A program made the position numbers and the translations under genes. Of a stretch of 64,000 nt of DNA, positions 33,721-45,275 are shown one piece after another. The DNA comes from Ancistrus triradiatus. Its lineage: Eukaryota; Chordata; Actinopteri; Siluriformes; Loricariidae. The stretch is taken from NCBI GenBank assembly GCA_025084515.1, contig JAJAGP010000101.1, positions 620,001 through 684,000 on the forward strand. The letters run 5' to 3'. A model generated the notes under the pieces. The model was not told the DNA's origin. It searched no databases and worked only from the letters and a program-made list of their open reading frames with translations. Every line of letters begins with the position of its first letter. The stretch's first letter is position 1.

Positions 33721-35187
33721 AGCTCTACCTGTACATATCTGCCATTCCTGGTTATATTTAAGAGCTGTATTCAGGTTTGTGATGGGCTCCATCAGGTGAG
33801 GCAGAATGTCAATTAATGACTAATCTTTTAAGAAAAAATATAGAAGATATTCTTGACGATTTGAACAAAATGTGTTAGTTTGAGTTTTACATCAAACATT
33901 ATATTTCATGATTTTATTATTGTGTACAAGAAACATATAAGCAAATTTCCCTGTTCTCAGCATTTTCCCCACAACAGTTCACTGCAGCAATGATCAGTCA
34001 TGAACAAATAGTGACTGAGGAATGAATTTCCTTGCTCGTTTTCTGAGCAATGATTAGTTGTTATGACCATTAAAAGCTTAATTTTAGGGTTTTAGAATGC
34101 TGATAGTCTGGATGGTACATTTCCTTATGGCTCCGGGGCACATAGGTTCCACATCTTCCAAAAAGATCTCGCATACTGAAGGGTTTTTACCACAATACAC
34201 ATTTCCACTGTGTGATGGTCCATCTCTGATGCCAGTCCAAAAAGATCCCCCTTCTGAACATGGTTAACGTAAGACTTTGTTTTTGCACAGCAATGTTTTA
34301 AGTGGCACTTGTGAACGTAACTCTGTATTGTAATACTTGACTAAGGTCTGCCAAAGTAATCCCTTGTGCATGTGATAATACAAGTTATACGTCTTCAATT
34401 TAGGCTTGCACCAGTGCTCATTATGGACTGAAATTCCTTTAGATCCCTTGAATAGTTTAAGGATATTATGCGTTAAAGGATATTATGCACTGTAGTTTTT
34501 TTTACCTCATTACTACACCTAAATTATGCCCATCTCAACTTTTTTAGATTGTATTACAGACCTGAAATGCAGGAATGAATGTTTATTTATTAAATGCAGT
34601 TGACCAGAAAATTTATTTGGTTCCTACTGTCTGAAATGAAATAAAATTAAATGTAAGGTTGTAACATGTGACTTCCATGGTAAAACAATGAAAATACATC
34701 AATTGCATCACAACAGCATCATTCAAGTTTAACACCACTTTTAGTTATGCCATTAATGCATTTACATTGCAATTAACACATTAACTTTGACAACCCTACT
34801 TTATATGAATTTTATCCTCTTCTTTGCACCAAGATCATCAATTGATTTCTATTCAGAGTATAATTTAAAGCTTTTTGAGAGGTGTTGTGTTTGTGTAGGC
34901 TGAGTAATCAGATCTGATTTTTTAAAGATACATTTATGTGAAGACTCACGAGACAGTGAGACCAAAAGTACAGGCGAGTCTGTGTAGAAAATGCTTTTTA
35001 AGGATGTCTAATTTAAAGAAAATTTAAGCTAAAGTTTTAGAAGATGGTTACTAAATTTCACTAATTAGATGAAGCGTCTGTATTCTGTAAATGATGCGAT
35101 AATTGCCATAATTCCTGTTTTCATTCTTCCAATTTTAGCTACTGTCCTGCTTTGTTCATGAGAAGATGGTGCACTCTGAGTCTTTAC
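33721..35187. other. Intron 6, no repeat recognised
   Basis: About 1.5 kb of AT-rich sequence up to the exon 6 donor. No coding signal seen. Confidence 0.4.
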
Positions 35188-35346
35188 CTTAAGTCCTTTC
35201 TTGACAACTTTGGGGTCTTTGTTGTCAAAATCCATCCACTGCTGGACAACTCGGCTGACACTAGGATCGGCATAGTTTACAAGCTGGAAGCCTGTTACAT
35301 TTGCTTCACCTTTCTTAAACTCAGCTAGGTCAATGTCCAGAAAGCC
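35188..35346 (-). CDS. gria1: AMPA glutamate receptor GluA1-like, exon 6 (ATD)
   Basis: A 159-nt exon, 53 codons, phase 0, acceptor TTCTCCTCTAG and donor GTAAAG on the minus strand. It reads GFLDIDLAEFKKGEANVTGF, QLVNYADPSVSRVVQQWMDF, DNKDPKVVKKGLK. The GF(L/M)DIDL and ANVTGFQLVNY blocks are those of GluA1. The second half (QQW..) is the normally variable part. The human exon is 162 nt as I recall, one codon longer. It contains one N-V-T sequon. A Tc1 end lies 38 nt upstream. Confidence 0.96.
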
Positions 35347-35384
35347 CTAGAGGAGAACATAACAGAAGAGAGTTGTAAGAGATA

Positions 35385-36648
35385 CAGTGGTGCTTGAAAG
35401 ATTGTTAACCCTTTAGAATTTTCTATATTTATGAATACATTATCACCGAAAACATCATCACATTTTCACCCAAGTGCTAAAAGTAGATAAAGAGAACTCA
35501 ACTAACCAAATTAGATAACATATTATATATAGTAATTTATTTATTGAAAATGGTCCAATAATACATGTGGCAAAAGTACACAAACCTCAAGGATTAGCAG
35601 TTAATTTCAAGATGAAATTTGAGTTCAATCAATGGGATGCCAGTCAGGCATGAGTGAGTCCCCTGTATTCTGATCTTCATAACACATTTGTGGAAGTGTA
35701 TCATGCCAGTTTTCTGAGTATCTCAGAAATTCAAGACCATTGTTACCATCCCAGGAGTGGCTGAGCAACAAAAGATCACTCCAAGAGCAATTCAGGTAAT
35801 AGTCTGGAATGTAAGAAAGGACGTTCTAAGCAACTAATGGTCTCTCTCACATTGAAAAACGTTAATGTTCATGAATCCACCATCACATGAACATTAAACT
35901 ACAACGATATGCATGGTAAGCTTTACAAGGAGAAAGCAACTGTTCTACAAATAGAACATTGCTGCCCATCTGTAGATTTCTAAAGATCATACGGACAAAC
36001 CATAAAGGTTCTGGTTAAAATGTTATATATACAAATGAGATCAACATTACAACTTCATGTCTAAATGAGAAGTGCTATGTCTGGAGAATGGAAGCACTGC
36101 ATTCCAACATAAGAACCTTATCCCATCTGTAGTAGTATTGTGGTTTGGGTCGGTTTTGCTGCATCTGGTCAGGGTGGCTTGAATTCTGAATTATACTGAT
36201 GAAATTCTCAGAACATCTGTCTGTGAACTCAGTTGCAAGATAACTTGGGCCATTAAGCAAGACAACAAACGTAAGCACACAAGTCATTCAACAAAAAATG
36301 GTTAAACAAGAATAATGTTTTGGAATGATCAAGTCAAAGTCCACACTTTAATCCTTTATAAATGTTGTGGAAGGACCTGAAGCCAAGAGTTCATGATTGG
36401 AAACTCACCAACATCCCAAAGTTGAAGATGTTTTGTCTATAGCTGTTGATGTGCAGTACTAATAAACATTTATCGGAAATGTTTGGTTGCAGTTCTCTCT
36501 GCTCAAGGGGCTCGACTCAGTTCTACAGCAAGCACACAGTTGCACAGCAAAATGTACTTTTAGAGCTTGTATGAAAACATGATTAGGTTTATGGTCATAT
36601 TTATGCAGAAATCTAGACAGTTCTAAAGGGTTCACAACTTGGAGTGCT
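35385..36648 (+). mobile_element. Tc1-like element (family A), abutting exon 6
   Basis: Left end CAGTGGTGCTTGAAAG at 35385 after TA. Forward transposase remnants follow the order of the 22879 copy: ATTCAAGACCATTGTTACCA (35728), TTAATGTTCATGAATCCACC (35863), TATGCATGGTAAGCTT (35911), CTGAATTATACTGATG (36187). The decayed right end is near GGAGTGCTATA. Frames are broken. It inserted antisense to the receptor gene in intron 5. Confidence 0.85.
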
Positions 36649-38144
36649 ATAGTAACAAGGACCACTTTAGAGTATATGCAATATTTCAACCTTATACAGT
36701 AAAATGTCTTTAACATCTTTAAAAGACTCGACTTGGAACAGTAGTGACATAGTGGTGTAGCTTTTTTTTTTGCAACAAAGGCATTCATTATGTATACAAT
36801 AGGCTGGTGCTCGAGTGGGGCAGGAGTCTGTTTGCTAGTCCACCACATTTGTAGAGAGTCTCTTGGCCGTTCCTCGAGCCTGGCTGGGTGCTGCATAGAA
36901 ACAACTGTCCATGTCTGAGTGAGGGAAGGCTGGCATTCGTTCCTTGGCAGATGGGATGTGTACATGAAGGGGAAATGACATGAGACTAGGAAATTGTGGA
37001 GACCAGTACACCACCCTGCACAAAAAGCATTGCTTTAATAAAAGTAAGCCCACCCAGTCATTTCAAATTCATTAAAATTTAAATTTCATTAATTCACTTA
37101 AACTTGTTTATTGAACAAATCTCAGACTGTATCCTCTGTAAAGCCTTAGCATTTAGCAGAGACAAAAAAGAGCAGGTGAACATGAGGGGAGGTTTCTAGA
37201 GTCCTGTCTTTAATCCCACTGTGCTTGTTAATGTATCTGCTTCCAAGTCATCTAATCAGCTCAGCAGCACAGCACCTGAATACTACATCCCACTGACTCA
37301 TAATCTGAGTATACAATCTCTTAACAGTCTCTAAAAAATCTTTTTAATGATGAATGACATGTGGGAGTGATCCAAGGCTGCTGCACTTCTGAAGGCATGT
37401 TTGAAAAATATACTATTAACTTCGAACCATTACTATACACCAGTATTCTACTAAATAGAGTGTTTTAATAAGAATATATGGTCTCATTCACACCAGAGAT
37501 AGTATAGCTACTAAAACTACAGTTACAAAAACAATCCAAAAACTGAAAGAAAATACTACATACAATTGCAAAAAATATTTTCTAGAAAAGAAATCTATGG
37601 TGACTACTTAAACATAACATTCATATCATTAAAGGTTTCTCACAGGCAAACAAATAATTCAGATTTCACTGTTAGCGGTGTATTCATTTTTCTCTAAAGA
37701 CACAAAAATAGCTTAACAACGGTTAATGTATCTAGAACTTTTGTTCCTTTTAACAAAAGTTCAATAAAAGTATGTTTTAAATCATTCTTATTAAAATTGA
37801 AACAAAATTATATAAAAGCTCACAAAAAAAAAAAAAAAAAAAAAAAACCCAGAGTAAATCGTGCTATACTCAGCTTGTACACAAAGCAGGTCACAGGCAG
37901 CATGTACAATCAATCTGTAAACTGTTTTCAAGAAGGTGTCATGACAGAGAATGTAAATAATGGATGCAACATTATTTAGCTTGTGCATCTTGGCATGGCT
38001 CAGAATGACACAGCCAAAGCTATAAAATAAAATATAAAACGTATAAAATACGCTTGCAACCAGTCATTGGGCTTTATTTTATTTAATGTCGCTTTCAGCA
38101 TCAATGGACAGGGACAAGGTTACATCGATACTGAGGTCAGTCAC
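36649..38144. other. Intron 5, unrecognised, with a poly-A tract
   Basis: 36720-37060 is slightly GC-richer with a CTTTTTTTTTTTG run and could be a retroelement end on the minus strand, but I cannot name it. A run of A of about 22 nt lies at 37826-37847, flanked by unremarkable sequence. Confidence 0.35.
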
Positions 38145-38345
38145 ATAAACACCGGACCAATTTATAGTGAGTAATTAACCTACTGCATGTCTTTTTGAAG
38201 GAATGCAGAGTATCTGGACTAAATCCTCGCAGACACAGAGAGGGCATGCAAACTCCACACATACGGCATCCAAGCTCAGGACTGAATCGGGAATCTCTGG
38301 ACCTGTGAGGTGGCCGCGCTAACCACGTGTCACCATGCAGCCCAC
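38145..38345 (-). mobile_element. SINE-like repeat, complement orientation
   Basis: AATTAACCTACTGCATGTCT, GGGCATGCAAACTCCACACA, TCGGGAATCTCTGGACC, then GCTAACCACGTGTCACCATG: the head half of the same family. Confidence 0.7.
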
Positions 38346-38850
38346 AAAGAGTCACTGATTATCCCACCTATTTATGTCATTAGAAACTGAGATAAGGTTT
38401 GATGTGAAGGAATTTATTTGCAGCTTTTCAAAATGAAATGCAGATGAGCACCATAGCTACCACAGTTGTTATGTTGAACAAATGAACAAATAACCAGTTC
38501 TCATTCAAAGTATTTCCAAATCATTTTGTCCATGTAAGTGATTATTATACAGCTTAAAAGCTTTAACATGGCAGAAGTTTAATGGGTTTGTATAACTTTA
38601 ATTTTACTGTATAATTTGGAATAGAACTACAAGAAGGGACAAGCACTTGGATGTATCCATGTGTGTTTGTGTGAGAAAAAAAGTTCTGGCTGCATGACAA
38701 CTTCTAGTGTGTGACCATACGTGATTGTGCCACCTTCACTGAGAGCAAGTTGCTCTCTGACCTCTGAAAATGTTATTCTCCAAGAGGAGCAGCATGTCTT
38801 CATGTCCCTGAGAACATCTGCTCTGCTTGTCAACATGACACAACACTCTT

Positions 38851-38855
<5 letters not shown>

Positions 38856-38914
<59 letters not shown>
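38856..38914. repeat. (TC)n microsatellite
   Basis: About 59 bp of CT. It explains the Ser-Leu repeat frames on the plus strand. Confidence 0.97.
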
Positions 38915-38917
<3 letters not shown>

Positions 38918-39044
38918 ATTTATTTAGCAGGACAAGTTACAATATATTGCAATGCCATCTTTTTATATTTTGGAGTATGTTTGACGTTATGCAATTTATT
39001 CTATTTCCAGATAGAATATATTATTATTAAAAACGTTATTATTG

Positions 39045-39490
39045 TTAAATGGCTGAGGGCATGGATGGCCATCAAGTCAATTCCCAGTCGGCCACCCTCT
39101 GTGTGGGCTGCTGAGAGCCATAAATGAGACCTAATTTAAGTCTAATATTGAAGTGTGCATTGCCCACAGTGTCCTTATTCCACAGTCATCAGCCAATCAC
39201 AGAAATGCCTTCTTCCCCAGGATTAGCTTTGATCACAACCACTATATCATTAATTTAGTAATAAGTGCAAAATGAGAAAGATGCAAAAAAGTGCAAAGGA
39301 GGCGCTCAAAAGACACGTGATTTAAAAAAAAAAGACTCTTATACAAGATTCACAATTTGTTTGGCTGACAGAGTACGGAACAGAATGGCCTGGTAGGGGA
39401 AGCTGGGCATTTTCACTTTGGAGTTGATGTGATTGTAGTTGGTCTAGAAAAAAGTCCAGGACTCAATTTAGTTCCCAGTCCAGCCCTGGC
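39045..39490. repeat. Dispersed repeat copy 2 (compact)
   Basis: Same family as the split copy at 8825-11090. GGATGGCCATC, CTGTGTGGGC, AATATTGAAGTGTGCATTGC, CATCAGCCAATCACAGAAAT, TTTGGCTGACAGAGTACGG and TTCCCAGTCCAGCCCTGG follow in one 445-bp run. No transposase. Probably a non-autonomous DNA transposon. Confidence 0.65.
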
Positions 39491-39724
39491 TGGGAGTTTA
39501 TTGCCTAGACGGAGAGTGTTGCCGATTTTGATAACTGTGGAGAGCTGGGGCTTTAAGATTTACCGTCTCCACTAATAGTATTTATTGTGTAACACAGTAC
39601 AAATATAAAAACCAGCCGCTAGATTGCTCAGGCAGGGTATTTCTAGTGCCGGTCCCAAGCCCAGATAAATGGTGAGGGTTGCGTCAGGAAGGGCATCCGG
39701 TGTAAAACAGTTGCCAAATAAAGT

Positions 39725-42689
39725 ATGCGAGTTCATAATAATTTCACCATACCAGATCGGTCGCGGCCCGGGTTAACAACGACCGCTACTGGTACTGGTA
39801 GCAAACAAGGTACCAGCGGAAATTGGACTACTGTTTGCCGAAGACGAAGAGGATGGAAGCGTGTGAGGAGACAGAGAGAAATCAGGAGGGGCCAGAATAT
39901 AGCACTGAGGGTAGCAACCCTAAATGTATTGACGATGACAGAGAAAGGTAGAGAGCTGGCTGATATGATGCAGAGGAGAAAGGTCAAAGTTTTGTGTGTG
40001 CAGGAGACAAAGTGGAAGGGTAGCAAGGCTCGATGCATTGGTGCAGGGTTTAAACTGTTCTACCATGGTGTGGATAGGATGAGAAATGGAGTTGGTGTGG
40101 TCCTGAAGGAGGACTATGTAAAGAATGTCGTTGAGGTGAAAAGGGTGTCAGATAGGATAATATGTCTGAAGCTAGAAATTGAGGGTGTAATGGTGAATGT
40201 TGTTAGTGGCTATGCACCACAAGTTGGCTGTGAACTAGAGGAGAAAGAGAGATTAGGAAGTTAGAAAGAGAGATTAGGGAGTTAGATGAAGTGGTTGAGA
40301 GCATTCCCAGGGAGGAGAGACTGGTGATTGGTGCAGATTTCAATGGTCATGTTGGTAAAAAAGGAGATGAGAAAGTGATGGGCAGGTTTGGTGTTAAGGA
40401 TAGGAACCTAGAACGACAGATGGTGGTGGTTAACACATATTTCCAAAAGAAGGAGGAGCATAGGGTGACTTATAAGAGTGGAGGGAGGAGCACACAGGTA
40501 GACTACATCCTATGTATAAGAGGTTGCTTAAAACAGATTGGTGATTGTAAGGTAGTGGCAGGGGAGAGTGTAGCTAGGCAGCATCGGATGGTGGTGTGCA
40601 GGATGGATCTGGTGGTTAGGAAGAGGAAGAGGACAAAGGCAGAGCAGAGGACCAAATGGTGGAAGTTGAGAAAGGAAGAATGTTGTAAGGAGTTCAGAGA
40701 GGAGCTGAAAGGCTTTGGGTGATAGGAAAGAGCTCCCAGATGACTGGGTAGTAGCAGCAACAGTAATTAGACAGACAGGTAGAAAGGTACTGGATGTGTC
40801 TTCTGGACAGGCAAAGGATGAAAAGGAAACCTGGTGGTGGAACAAGGAAGTGCAGGAGGTTATTCAGAGAAAGAGGACAGCAAAGATGAAATGGGACAGG
40901 GACAGGACTAAAGAGAGTAGCAGGAGTACAAGGACATGCGGCACAGGGCAAAGAGGGAAATAGCAAAGGCCAAGCAGAAGGCCTACGATGAGTTATATGA
41001 AAGGTTAGACAGTAGGGAAGGAGAGAAGGAGTTGTATCTGCTGGCGAGACAGAGAGATAGAGCTGGAAAGGATGTGCAGCAGGTCAGGGTGATCAAGGAT
41101 AGAAATGGAAATGTACTGACAGGTAAGGAGAGGGTGAGGGAAAGATGGAAGGAGTATTTTGAAGAGTTAATGAATGTAGAAAATGAAAGGGAAAGAAGGT
41201 TGGAGGGCGTAGAAATTGTGGAACAGGATGTAGCAAAGATTAGCAAGGACGAAGTGAAGAAAGCTTTGAAAAGGATGAAGAACGGAAAGGCAGTGGGACC
41301 TGATGACATACCGGTTGAGGTATGGAAAAGTCTAGGAGAGCTGGGAGTGGTGTTTTGGACTAGATTATTCAATGGAATTCTGGTGAATGAGAGTATGCTG
41401 GAGGAATGGAGGAAAAGTTTACTTGTACCGATTTTTAAGCAGAAGGGTGATGTACAAAGTTGTGGCTCTTACAGGGGCATAAAGTTGATGAGCCACACAA
41501 TGAAGGTTTGGGAGAGAGTTGTGGAAGCTAGGCTCAGACAGGAGGTGACAGTGTGTGAACAACAGTATGGTTTCATGCCAAGGAAGAGCACCATGGATGC
41601 ATTTTTGCTTTGAGACTGCTGATGGAGAAGTATAGAGATGGTCAGAAAAAGCTACACTGCGTCTTTGTGGATTTAGAAAAAGCTTATGACAGGGTGCCAA
41701 GGGGGGAACTGTGGTGGTGTATGAGGAAGTCTCGATTGGCTGAAAAGTACGTTAGATTAGTGCAGGACATGTATGATAACAGCTTGACAGCGGTGAGATG
41801 TGCTGTAGGAGTGACAGATAGCTTCAAGGTAGAGGTGGGGCTGCATCAAGGATCGGCCCTGAGTCCATGCTTATTTGCTCTGGTGATGGACAGACTAACA
41901 GATGAGGTCAGACAGGAATCGCTATGGACTATGATGTTTGCAGACGACATTGTGATCTGTAGTGAGAACAGGGAACAGGTAGAAGAGAACTTGGAGAGGT
42001 GGAGGTATAATCTGGAAAGGAGAGGAATGAAAGTCAACTGTAGTCAGACAGAATACATGTGTGTAAATGAAAGGGAGGTGGAACAGTCAGGCTACAGGGA
42101 TCAGTGGTCACAAAGGGCTCAGGAGTTCAGGTACTTGGGATCAACTGTCCAAGGAAATAGGGAGTGTGGAAAGGAGGTAAAGAAGAGAGTACAGGCAGGA
42201 TGGAGTGGGTGGAGAAGAGTGTCAGGAGTGTTTTGTGACAAAAAGGTCGCAGCAAAAGTGAAAGGAAAGATTTATAAGAGAGTAGTGAGACCAGCCTTGT
42301 TGTATGGGTTAGAGACAGTGGCATTGACAAAGAGACAGGAAGCAGAGCTGGAGGTGGTAGAACTTAAGATGTTGAGGTTCTCTTTAGGAGTGTCTAGGGT
42401 GGACAGGATTAGGAATGAGATCATCAGAGGGACAGCACAAGTTGGAAAATTGGGAGACAAAATTCGAGAGGGAAGACTGAGATGGTTTGGACATGTGCAG
42501 AGGAGGGATAATGGATATATTGGAAGGAGGATGTTGGAGTTGGAGCTGCCAGGCAAGAGACGGAGAGAAAGACCAAAGAGGAGTTATTTGGTTGTGGTAA
42601 ATGAAGATATGCAGGGAGTTGGGGTGAGAGTAGAGGACGTGGAGGACAGGGTGAGGTGGAAACGTTTAACTCGCTGTGGTGACCCCTGA
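39725..42689 (+). pseudogene. RTE ORF: AP endonuclease and reverse transcriptase, frameshifted
   Basis: Five successive frames (39725-40264, 40291-40722, 40715-40963, 40936-41613, 41610-42689). Endonuclease: RVATLNVLTMTEKGRELADM, VLCVQETKWKG, VVSGYAPQVG, IGADFNGHVG. Reverse transcriptase: KNGKAVGPDDIPVEVWKS, YGFMPRKSTMDAFLL, CVFVDLEKAYDRVPRGELWW, LHQGSALSPCLFALVMDRLT, MMFADDIVICSENREQVEEN (catalytic ADD). C-terminus: WFGHVQRRD and RCGDP. About four frameshifts or stops, one caused by a near-tandem 21-bp duplication at about 40242-40284. It is inactive as it stands, but the catalytic motifs are intact. Confidence 0.93.
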
Positions 42690-42706
42690 TAAAGGGAGAA
42701 GCCGAA

Positions 42707-42738
42707 AGAAGAAGAAGAAGAAGAAGAAGAAGAAGAAG
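42707..42738. repeat. (GAA)n tail of the RTE LINE
   Basis: About ten GAA units immediately before the right target duplication. Confidence 0.95.
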
Positions 42739-42820
42739 ACAGTACAAATATAATATTACATTACATACGAATTTATTTGTTCTACAGGATGTCGTAAAGT
42801 AAAGAAACACCCAAATTAAC

Positions 42821-42995
42821 TGTGGTAGCCTAGAGGCTAAGGACTTTGAACAGAAGGTGAAAGGTTCAAATCCCACCTCTGCCACTGTTGGGCAATAGAG
42901 CAAAGCCCTTGACCCACATTTGCTTGAATTGCAAGACTGTAGCAGTTGTAAGTCGCCCGTACAGAGCGTTTGCTAAATGCTGTACATGTAAATGT
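42821..42995 (+). mobile_element. tRNA-derived SINE
   Basis: Pol III promoter-like head: A box TAGCCTAGAGGCTAAGGA (42827-42844) and B box GGTTCAAATCC (42863-42873) with normal spacing. A body and a conserved tail (AGAGCGTTTGCTAAATGCTG, about 42964) follow. A diverged complement is at 25405-25545. It lies just downstream of the RTE element. Confidence 0.8.
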
Positions 42996-43528
42996 ATTCA
43001 ATCCTGGGATCCCTTATGTACAAGGTTATGGAGCATGTGCTCTACCACATGAAGGCTTGGGGGCTTCAGTTACAGTCAGAACAAACATGTCTGTCTATAT
43101 GGCAGAGCAGAAGAAATAACTGGCATCCAAAATGGCATCTCCTAACAGTGGGTTAACTAATGGCATCACTGCTTCAATGATCAAATAAAGGAAACAAAGC
43201 AATGGTCAAAGGATAGTACCATAAATCAAATAAATATTATTTTTCTGCTTACAGCTTTCTTTCATGTTAAAAAACTTAAATATATTTTTTGTTTAATTTA
43301 CATTCTGTGGGTCACAACTTAAAAATTATATTTTTTAGATTTCTTTAGCTCTCTCTATGACGTTTTAAATCTCTCTATATTTCTTTAGATCTCTTAATAA
43401 CACATTAGAAGTCATTTCATCAGATCTCTTTTCAACTGCTTAGATCTCTCTATAATTCTTTTAGATCTGTCTTATTTCTCCCTTTTTTTCAAACTCAGTT
43501 GTCCTTTCTAGGTTTCTCTTCGGTTTTA

Positions 43529-43574
<46 letters not shown>

Positions 43575-44272
43575 GACAAATTACTACCATTACCAGCAGT
43601 GGCTTTTGGAAAATAATGCCCGCTGATGTTTGGAATGCTTAAATAGTGTGTCCTGCAGGTGTAAACAGTCTGGGGCTGATTAGCCCCAGAATACTTTGGG
43701 AAGCCTGGCCATAAAATCTAATGTCATGCAAGTCCATTAATGATTGTTCATGTACAATTACCAAAGCTATACCGACTACATATACACTTGCTAAAACGTT
43801 ATATTGAGCAACAAGGTTGCCAGGTCAGAATGAAAAAATGGCTAATCCAAACCATCATAAAATCATTCCAATTTCAAAACTTATTTCAAAGGTTACATCG
43901 TGTAATACTCTTAATAAACCATTAAAAATCTGAAATGTAAAGACACATTAGTGGGTCTGCAAGATCATGTCACTGAAGACATCATATGATGTCATGGGTT
44001 GTCATGGATTCCCATGTGTAACAATGCCATGTACTAATACTGTCAAAGTTTTGCAAGACAGCTTGTATCACATCTAATATTTTATGACAGATGTGACAAC
44101 ATGGCCATATGGTAATCATATGTCACATAACAGCAAGTTTTATCTTCAATACACAGATACAAAACTAATGTTATAATTTCTGACACCTGCAAATTTGTAT
44201 GTGGCAAAAGTTACTGTAGAAAAATAACAAAATACCATTATCAAGATATTTACAGGTAATGGTAGCAACTTA
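42996..44272. other. Intron 5, no gene; simple repeats
   Basis: Contains TCTCT/TTAGATCTCT-rich stretches (43335-43460) and the (CA)n tract at 43530-43572. Otherwise unrecognised. Confidence 0.4.
43530..43572. repeat. (CA)n microsatellite
   Basis: About 20 CA units. Confidence 0.97.
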
Positions 44273-44956
44273 CAGTGCTGCTCATAAGTTTGTGAACCCT
44301 ATAAATTGTCTATATATTTTATATTTTCTTTTGCTGGAATAGAGTATTCCTTTCCCCAGAACCAAAAGTTTGGACTCATCCATTCACAAATGCTTTTCTT
44401 CCAATAGCATCCTGGCTTGTTCATGTGATCTTTAGCAAACTGCAGATGGACAGCAATGTTCTTTTTGTAGCTTTCTCCTTATCACCCTGCCATGCATACC
44501 ACTGTTATTCAGTGTTCTCCTGATAGTGGTCTCATGAACATTAACATTAACCAATGTGAAAAAGACCTTCAGTTGCTTAGAAGTTACCCTGGGTTCCTTT
44601 GGGAACGCCTTGCAAAAGTCTTGACATATCCACATTTGTACAAAAACTATTTGATTATGGATTGGGAGTCCAAAATATTTAGACATGATTTTGTAACCTT
44701 TTCCAGCCTGATGAGATCCTCAGGATCTCTTTTGTTCGAACCATGATACACATCCACAAACATGTGAAGAGAAGACTCTGACAGATCCCTAATCTTTAAA
44801 TGCAACAGGGTGCTCTCTCACACACTGATTATCATCCCATTGATTGACAACACGACTACAAATTCACCTTCAAATTAACCACTAGTCATAGAGGTTCACT
44901 TACTTTTGAAACTCACAGCTATATAATTATGGCTAATTTCTCTCAATAAATAAGTA
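44273..44956 (-). mobile_element. Tc1-like element (family A relative)
   Basis: Left end CAGTGCTGCTCATAAGTTTG. The minus strand at 44686-44432 carries SKQLKVFFTLVNVNVHETTI and RRTLNNSGMHGRVIRRKL, the helix-turn-helix region seen in the 22879 copy. It runs to TCTCTCAATAAATAAGTA where the next element begins. The C-terminal half is missing. Confidence 0.82.
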
Positions 44957-45275
44957 CAGTGGTGCTAGAATGTTTGTGAACCCTTTAGAATTTTCTATAT
45001 TTCTGCATAAATATAACCTAAAACATCATCAGATTTTCAAACACGTCCTACAAGTAGACAAAGGGAACCCAGTTAAACAAATGAGACGTTTGCCGCTCAC
45101 TAATATTGTAATATTGGATCATTTTCTTCAATAAATAAATAACCAAGTATAACATTTTTGTCTCATTTGTTTAACTGGGTTCTCTTTATGTACTTTTAGG
45201 ACTTGTGTGAAAATCTGTGTGAAATGTTTTAGGTCATATTTATGCAGAAAGACAGTTCAAAGGGTTAACAAATGT
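44957..45275. mobile_element. Short Tc1-derived MITE (family A)
   Basis: Left end CAGTGGTGCTAGAATG after TA. The two halves are inverted relative to each other (TTTCTATATTTCTGCATAAA against TTTATGCAGAAAG; AAACAAATGAGAC against GTCTCATTTGTTT). About 319 bp, no coding sequence. Only the element ends are kept. Confidence 0.8.

Larger units (their letters stand above)
39594..42753 (+). mobile_element. RTE-clade LINE with perfect 15-bp target duplication
   Basis: The element body at 39609-42738 (3130 bp) is flanked by identical copies of ACAGTACAAATATAA at 39594-39608 and 42739-42753. It has one ORF (endonuclease then reverse transcriptase) and a 3' (GAA)n tail after GGAGAAGCCGAAAG, as in RTE elements of fish. 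It inserted antisense to the receptor gene in intron 5. Confidence 0.94.

Noticed and set aside
36459..36965. 168-codon minus-strand frame upstream of exon 6
   Set aside because: Overlaps the Tc1 right end and intron sequence. No domain, and composition is unlike protein.
38721..39127. Ser-Leu repeat frames on the plus strand
   Set aside because: Translation of the (TC)n tract.
43530..43572. Regular spaced repeats that might suggest a CRISPR-like array
   Set aside because: Plain dinucleotide repeat; this is vertebrate DNA with no array structure anywhere in the window.
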